Source: an uncultured Burkholderiales bacterium (GTDB lineage: Bacteria; Pseudomonadota; Gammaproteobacteria; Burkholderiales; Burkholderiaceae). From it: 28,406 nt of DNA. Below the pieces are notes generated by a model. The model was not told the DNA's origin. It saw nothing but the letters and a program-made list of their open reading frames with translations, and made no database searches. A program made the translations under genes and the position numbers. The stretch's first letter is position 1. Each line of letters opens with the position of its first letter. Below are positions 25,750-28,406 of the stretch, one piece after another. The stretch covers positions 1 to 28,406 of the forward strand of contig CAMLJY010000069.1 in assembly GCA_946480465.1 (NCBI GenBank). Reading direction: 5' to 3'.

Positions 25750-26816
25750 CACGCCGGCGCGTCCACGACGGACGCAAGCCCGGCCGCCAGCGCCGTGGCG
25801 GGCGGCGCGGCGCCGAAGCCCATCAAGTGCTCGATGCCCGGGCAGTCGTTGACCGTGCGCACGCGCTGGTAGGCCTCCTCGGCCTGCGGGAAGCGCTTGC
25901 GCAGCAGGTTCAGCCACTGCTTGAGCCGCCCCGACCGGTGGCGCGGCGACACGTGGCCGGCGATCAGGCGCCAGTAGCGCTCCAGCAGCGGCTCGACCAC
26001 GCCCCAGCCCGGCGGCGGCATCTGCGGCGCGCGGATCGCCCAGGCGAGGCCCGGGTCGGCCACCATGCCGCGGCCCAGCATCAGCGACGAGCAGCCCGAT
26101 TCGGCACGGCAGCGCCGGGCATCGTCGACGGTCCAGATCTCGCCATTGGCGATCACCGGCACGGCCACCGCCTCGCGGATGCGGCCGATGTGCTGCCAGT
26201 AAGCCGGCGGCTTGTAGCCTTGCAGCTTGGTGCGGCCGTGCACCACCAGTTCCTCGGCACCGCCATCGGCCAGCGCCTGCGCGCACTCGAGCATGCGCGA
26301 ATCGGTCACGTTGCCCAGGCGCATCTTGGCCGACACCGGCATGTCGGCCGGCACCGCGCGCCGCACCGCAGCGACGATGTCGTGCAGCAGCTCCGGCTCG
26401 TCCAGCAGCACCGCGCCGCCGCGGTGGCGGTTCACCGTCTTGGCGGGGCAGCCGAAGTTGAGGTCGATGCCGGCCGGGCGCAGCGACGCGAGCACCGCCG
26501 CGTTGTCCGCCAGGCAGGCGGGGTCGGATCCCAGCAGCTGCGCCCGCACCGGCACGCCGGCCGGCGTGCGGCCGCCGTCGAGCAGCTCGGGCATCACGCG
26601 GGTGAAGACCCGCTCGGGCAGCAGCTGGTCGGTGACGCGGATGAACTCCGACACGCAGCGGTCGATGCCGCCGGCGCGGGTCAGGATGTCGCGCAGGCTG
26701 AAATCGAGCAACCCTTCCATCGGAGCGAGCAGCAGCTGCGCCGGCCGCCGGGCCGGGCGGGGACCCGCGTGCTCCGCCTCGGGGGCAGGCGATTGAAGTG
26801 AGCAAGGAGACACCAT
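25749..26816 (-). CDS. dusC: tRNA-dihydrouridine synthase, DusC type
   Basis: FMN enzyme that reduces a specific uridine of tRNA to dihydrouridine (position 16 for DusC). 355 residues from ATG 26816. Seen: LLLAPMEGLLDFSLRDILT, the catalytic cysteine in LNFGCPAKTVNRHRGGA (Cys123), MPVSAKMRLG, ELVVHGRTKLQGY, and VPVIANGEIW. The C-terminal helical domain (RLKQWLNLLRKRFPQA, AYQRVRTVND) fits DusC better than DusA or DusB. The N-terminal ~25 residues are non-conserved. It is divergent from DUF1415 with only 31 bp between starts, and leads the FAD oxidoreductase. Confidence 0.93.
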   Translation of the reverse strand: MVSPCSLQSPAPEAEHAGPRPARRPAQLLLAPMEGLLDFSLRDILTRAGGIDRCVSEFIRVTDQLLPERVFTRVMPELLDGGRTPAGVPVRAQLLGSDPACLADNAAVLASLRPAGIDLNFGCPAKTVNRHRGGAVLLDEPELLHDIVAAVRRAVPADMPVSAKMRLGNVTDSRMLECAQALADGGAEELVVHGRTKLQGYKPPAYWQHIGRIREAVAVPVIANGEIWTVDDARRCRAESGCSSLMLGRGMVADPGLAWAIRAPQMPPPGWGVVEPLLERYWRLIAGHVSPRHRSGRLKQWLNLLRKRFPQAEEAYQRVRTVNDCPGIEHLMGFGAAPPATALAAGLASVVDAPA

Positions 26817-26822
26817 TGCGGG

Positions 26823-26841
26823 ATTGTCGGCGCAAGACAAT
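26823..26841. promoter_or_regulatory. Symmetrical divergent promoter/operator between dusC and DUF1415
   Basis: ATTGTC-N7-GACAAT is a perfect 6-bp inverted repeat. Read outward on each strand, GACAAT is followed by exactly six bases and then ATG (26816 minus, 26848 plus). The two copies look like back-to-back -10 elements for leaderless mRNAs; an operator role is also possible. No convincing -35 was found for either side. Confidence 0.5.
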
Positions 26842-26847
26842 GGGCGA

Positions 26848-27450
26848 ATGAATGCCGACACCGTGATCGCCCAAACCCGCAGCTGGCTCGAAGAGGCCGT
26901 GATCGGCCTCAACCTGTGCCCCTTCGCGAAGGCGGTGCACGTGAAGGGCCAGATCCGCTACGTCGTCACCGAGGCGGCCGACGTCGACGCACTGCAACAG
27001 GCCCTGGCCGAGCAGCTGCGCGACCTGGCGGCGGCCGATCCGGCCGAGGTGGACACCACGCTGCTGATCCACCCGAAGGTGCTGCAGGACTTCGAGGACT
27101 TCAACCAGTTCCTCGGCCTCGCCGAGGAGATGGTCGACGCACTGGGCCTGGAAGGCGTGCTGCAGGTGGCCAGCTTCCACCCTCGGTTCCAGTTCGCCGG
27201 CACCGAGCCCGACGACGTGACGAACGCGACCAACCGCTCGCCCTACCCGATGCTGCACCTGCTGCGCGAAGCGAGCATCGACCGCGCCGTCGAGGCCTTT
27301 CCGGACGCGGAGACGATCTACGAGGCCAACATCGAGACGATGCAGCGGCTGGGCCCCGGGGGCTGGGCGGCCCTGCAGCGCCGGTGGGCAGGCGACCAGC
27401 CGGGGGCAAGCGGCCCGGACGGCAGCGGGCCGTCATCCGCTTCATCCTGA
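26848..27450 (+). CDS. DUF1415 family protein
   Basis: 200 residues of a conserved bacterial family with no settled function. Family blocks seen: GLNLCPFAKAV (Cys24), IRYVVTEA, TLLIHPKVLQDFEDFNQFL, GVLQVASFHPRFQFAGT and NRSPYPMLHLLREASID. The Cys, His and Arg residues in these blocks could form an active site. ATG 26848 (MNADTVIAQTRSWLEE) fits family starts; an upstream TTG-type start would overlap the promoter repeat. The last ~20 residues are Gly/Ser-rich and variable-looking. Confidence 0.92.
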   Translation: MNADTVIAQTRSWLEEAVIGLNLCPFAKAVHVKGQIRYVVTEAADVDALQQALAEQLRDLAAADPAEVDTTLLIHPKVLQDFEDFNQFLGLAEEMVDALGLEGVLQVASFHPRFQFAGTEPDDVTNATNRSPYPMLHLLREASIDRAVEAFPDAETIYEANIETMQRLGPGGWAALQRRWAGDQPGASGPDGSGPSSASS

Positions 27451-27500
27451 AGCGTGAAGCCCACGCCCGGCGTGACCAGCCCTGCCGCCGGGCGGCCTCG

Positions 27501-28196
27501 TCACCGGTGCAGGTCGTAGGTAAGCACGTAGCTCGCGTCGCCGACGATCCCGCGGTCCCGGCGGAAGGTGTAGGTGCGGGGGCCGCCCGGTGCCTGCTCC
27601 CGCACGCCGGACAGCACCAGCCCCATCGTGCCCAGGTGGTCCGAGCCGTGGCCGCCCGCATCTTCCTCCCACAGGTCGACGAACAGGTTGCGGTGGAACT
27701 GCCGCGACACGTTGATGTCCCGGCCCTGGCCCGTCCGCATGTCCACCGGTCCCCACACCTGCTCGCCGTTGATCTTCAGGAACGGTCGGTCGGTGCGCTC
27801 CTGCGCGTCGCGGCACTCCAGCCGGATCAGCTCGATCGTGTAGTCGTCCGGCCGCCGCGCGGTTTCGGTGACTTCGGCGGTCACGATGTAGTGGGCCTGC
27901 CGGTGGTAGACGTGGAACGGGAACTCGCCCATGCCCTGGTAGGCGCGGTCGACGGTGAAGCTGCCGAGGTGGTCGCTGCGGGCCGGGGGCCGGTCCTGCT
28001 CCCACACCTGCACCTCCACCCGGTCGTTGATCGCGAAGGGCATGCTCAGGTCCAGACGCACGCTTCCTCCATCGACCATGCGCCGCGGATCACTGCTGAT
28101 GGGCGCGCCGCTCGTGGGCCGCAGGACCACGTAGGCCTGGTCGACGCTTTGCTGGGTGCGCACGCAGGTCAGGCTCACGACATGCAAGGTGGGCAT
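27501..28196 (-). CDS. Unrecognised protein made of two repeats of one ~111-residue domain
   Basis: 231 residues; I do not recognise the family. The halves match: LHVVSLTCVRTQQSVDQAY against IELIRLECRDAQERTDRPF, and VQVWEQDRP, then SDHLG (74-78), against VDLWEEDAG, then SDHLG (185-189). Trp65 and Trp176 are 111 residues apart, as are the two SDHLG copies. Predicted beta-rich, with conserved Asp/Glu that might bind a metal (C2-like idea, inference only). There is no signal peptide or membrane segment. ATG 28196 has a strong GGGAGG five nt upstream. It is convergent with DUF1415 at 50 bp. Confidence 0.8.
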   Translation of the reverse strand: MPTLHVVSLTCVRTQQSVDQAYVVLRPTSGAPISSDPRRMVDGGSVRLDLSMPFAINDRVEVQVWEQDRPPARSDHLGSFTVDRAYQGMGEFPFHVYHRQAHYIVTAEVTETARRPDDYTIELIRLECRDAQERTDRPFLKINGEQVWGPVDMRTGQGRDINVSRQFHRNLFVDLWEEDAGGHGSDHLGTMGLVLSGVREQAPGGPRTYTFRRDRGIVGDASYVLTYDLHR

Positions 28197-28261
28197 CACG
28201 TCCTCCCGAGAGTGAATGCCCTGCAGCCTAAGCCGCGAGCAGCGCGGCCGAATTGAGCGCA

Positions 28262-28300
28262 CGCAAGCGGGCCGCCGAACGCAGCGCGGCCGCGCTTGCG
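28262..28300. terminator. Inverted repeat after the right-edge gene, terminator-like
   Basis: CGCAAGCG (28262-28269) pairs perfectly with CGCTTGCG (28293-28300). Overlapping the right arm is a 12-bp palindrome, GCGCGGCCGCGC (28284-28295). It directly follows the stop of the partial minus-strand gene. There is no T-tract, so it may act as an mRNA 3' end stabiliser instead. Confidence 0.3.
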
Positions 28301-28305
28301 CAGCG

Positions 28306-28406
28306 CTACCGGCCGATGGCGTCCGGCAACTCGATCTTCACCTCCAGCACGTCCAGGTTCTCCTGCTTTTCCAGGTGGACCTTGATGTCGCCGGGCTTGA
28401 TCGACA
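28306..28406 (-). CDS. C-terminal end of an unidentified protein (partial)
   Basis: Thirty-two codons before a TAG stop read in good high-GC codon use: [14 protein letters not shown], then [18 protein letters not shown]. The rest lies beyond the window. The charged, alternating pattern suggests a terminal beta strand, but the family cannot be named. It is on the same strand as the two-repeat protein, about 110 bp upstream of it. Confidence 0.5.
   Translation of the reverse strand, partial: SIKPGDIKVHLEKQENLDVLEVKIELPDAIGR

Overview
This is a very GC-rich (roughly 70% by eye) chromosomal window. Protein content, gene order and codon use point to a betaproteobacterium of the order Burkholderiales, probably near the Rubrivivax/Leptothrix/Ideonella group; the genus is inference. 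No tRNA, rRNA, insertion sequence, phage gene or CRISPR array was seen.

Left part (1-8842, all minus strand). A large hybrid sensor kinase runs off the left edge inside a hexanucleotide repeat that codes for a Pro-Ala linker. Upstream of it in the direction of transcription lie rsfS-rlmH, where RsfS carries an unusual histone-H1-like Lys/Ala/Pro tail, and then yebC-purD-hemF. This is most of a familiar Burkholderiales housekeeping block, but nadD is absent between hemF and rsfS, and maf/rng are absent after rlmH. A GC-rich run of inverted repeats lies where nadD would be expected. An N-formylglutamate amidohydrolase-like gene ends the block.

Middle (8973-19843). A HerA/YjgR-type ATPase (plus strand) converges on a minus-strand group: an M14 zinc carboxypeptidase and two small envelope proteins that share a cysteine-containing domain. 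Divergent from these runs the most interesting region: an ECF sigma factor, a ChrR-like cupin anti-sigma factor, and a tightly packed five-gene operon. The operon encodes an exported helical-repeat protein, a LolD/MacB-type ABC ATPase, a FtsX-type permease, a LolA-like periplasmic protein and a probable outer-membrane beta-barrel. Together these could form a trans-envelope lipid or lipoprotein export or remodelling pathway under dedicated stress-type control. The substrate is unknown.

Right part (19990-28406). A small membrane protein precedes a LytS/LytTR-type two-component pair, then glnS. Convergent to glnS are a FAD-dependent amine/amino-acid oxidase-like gene and dusC, joined by a TGATG overlap. 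dusC is divergent from a DUF1415 gene across a 31-bp, almost symmetrical promoter gap. The window ends with an unrecognised protein made of two copies of one ~111-residue unit, and the C-terminal tip of another minus-strand gene. Several starts sit a fixed 6 nt after GACAAT, suggesting leaderless or very short-leader mRNAs.
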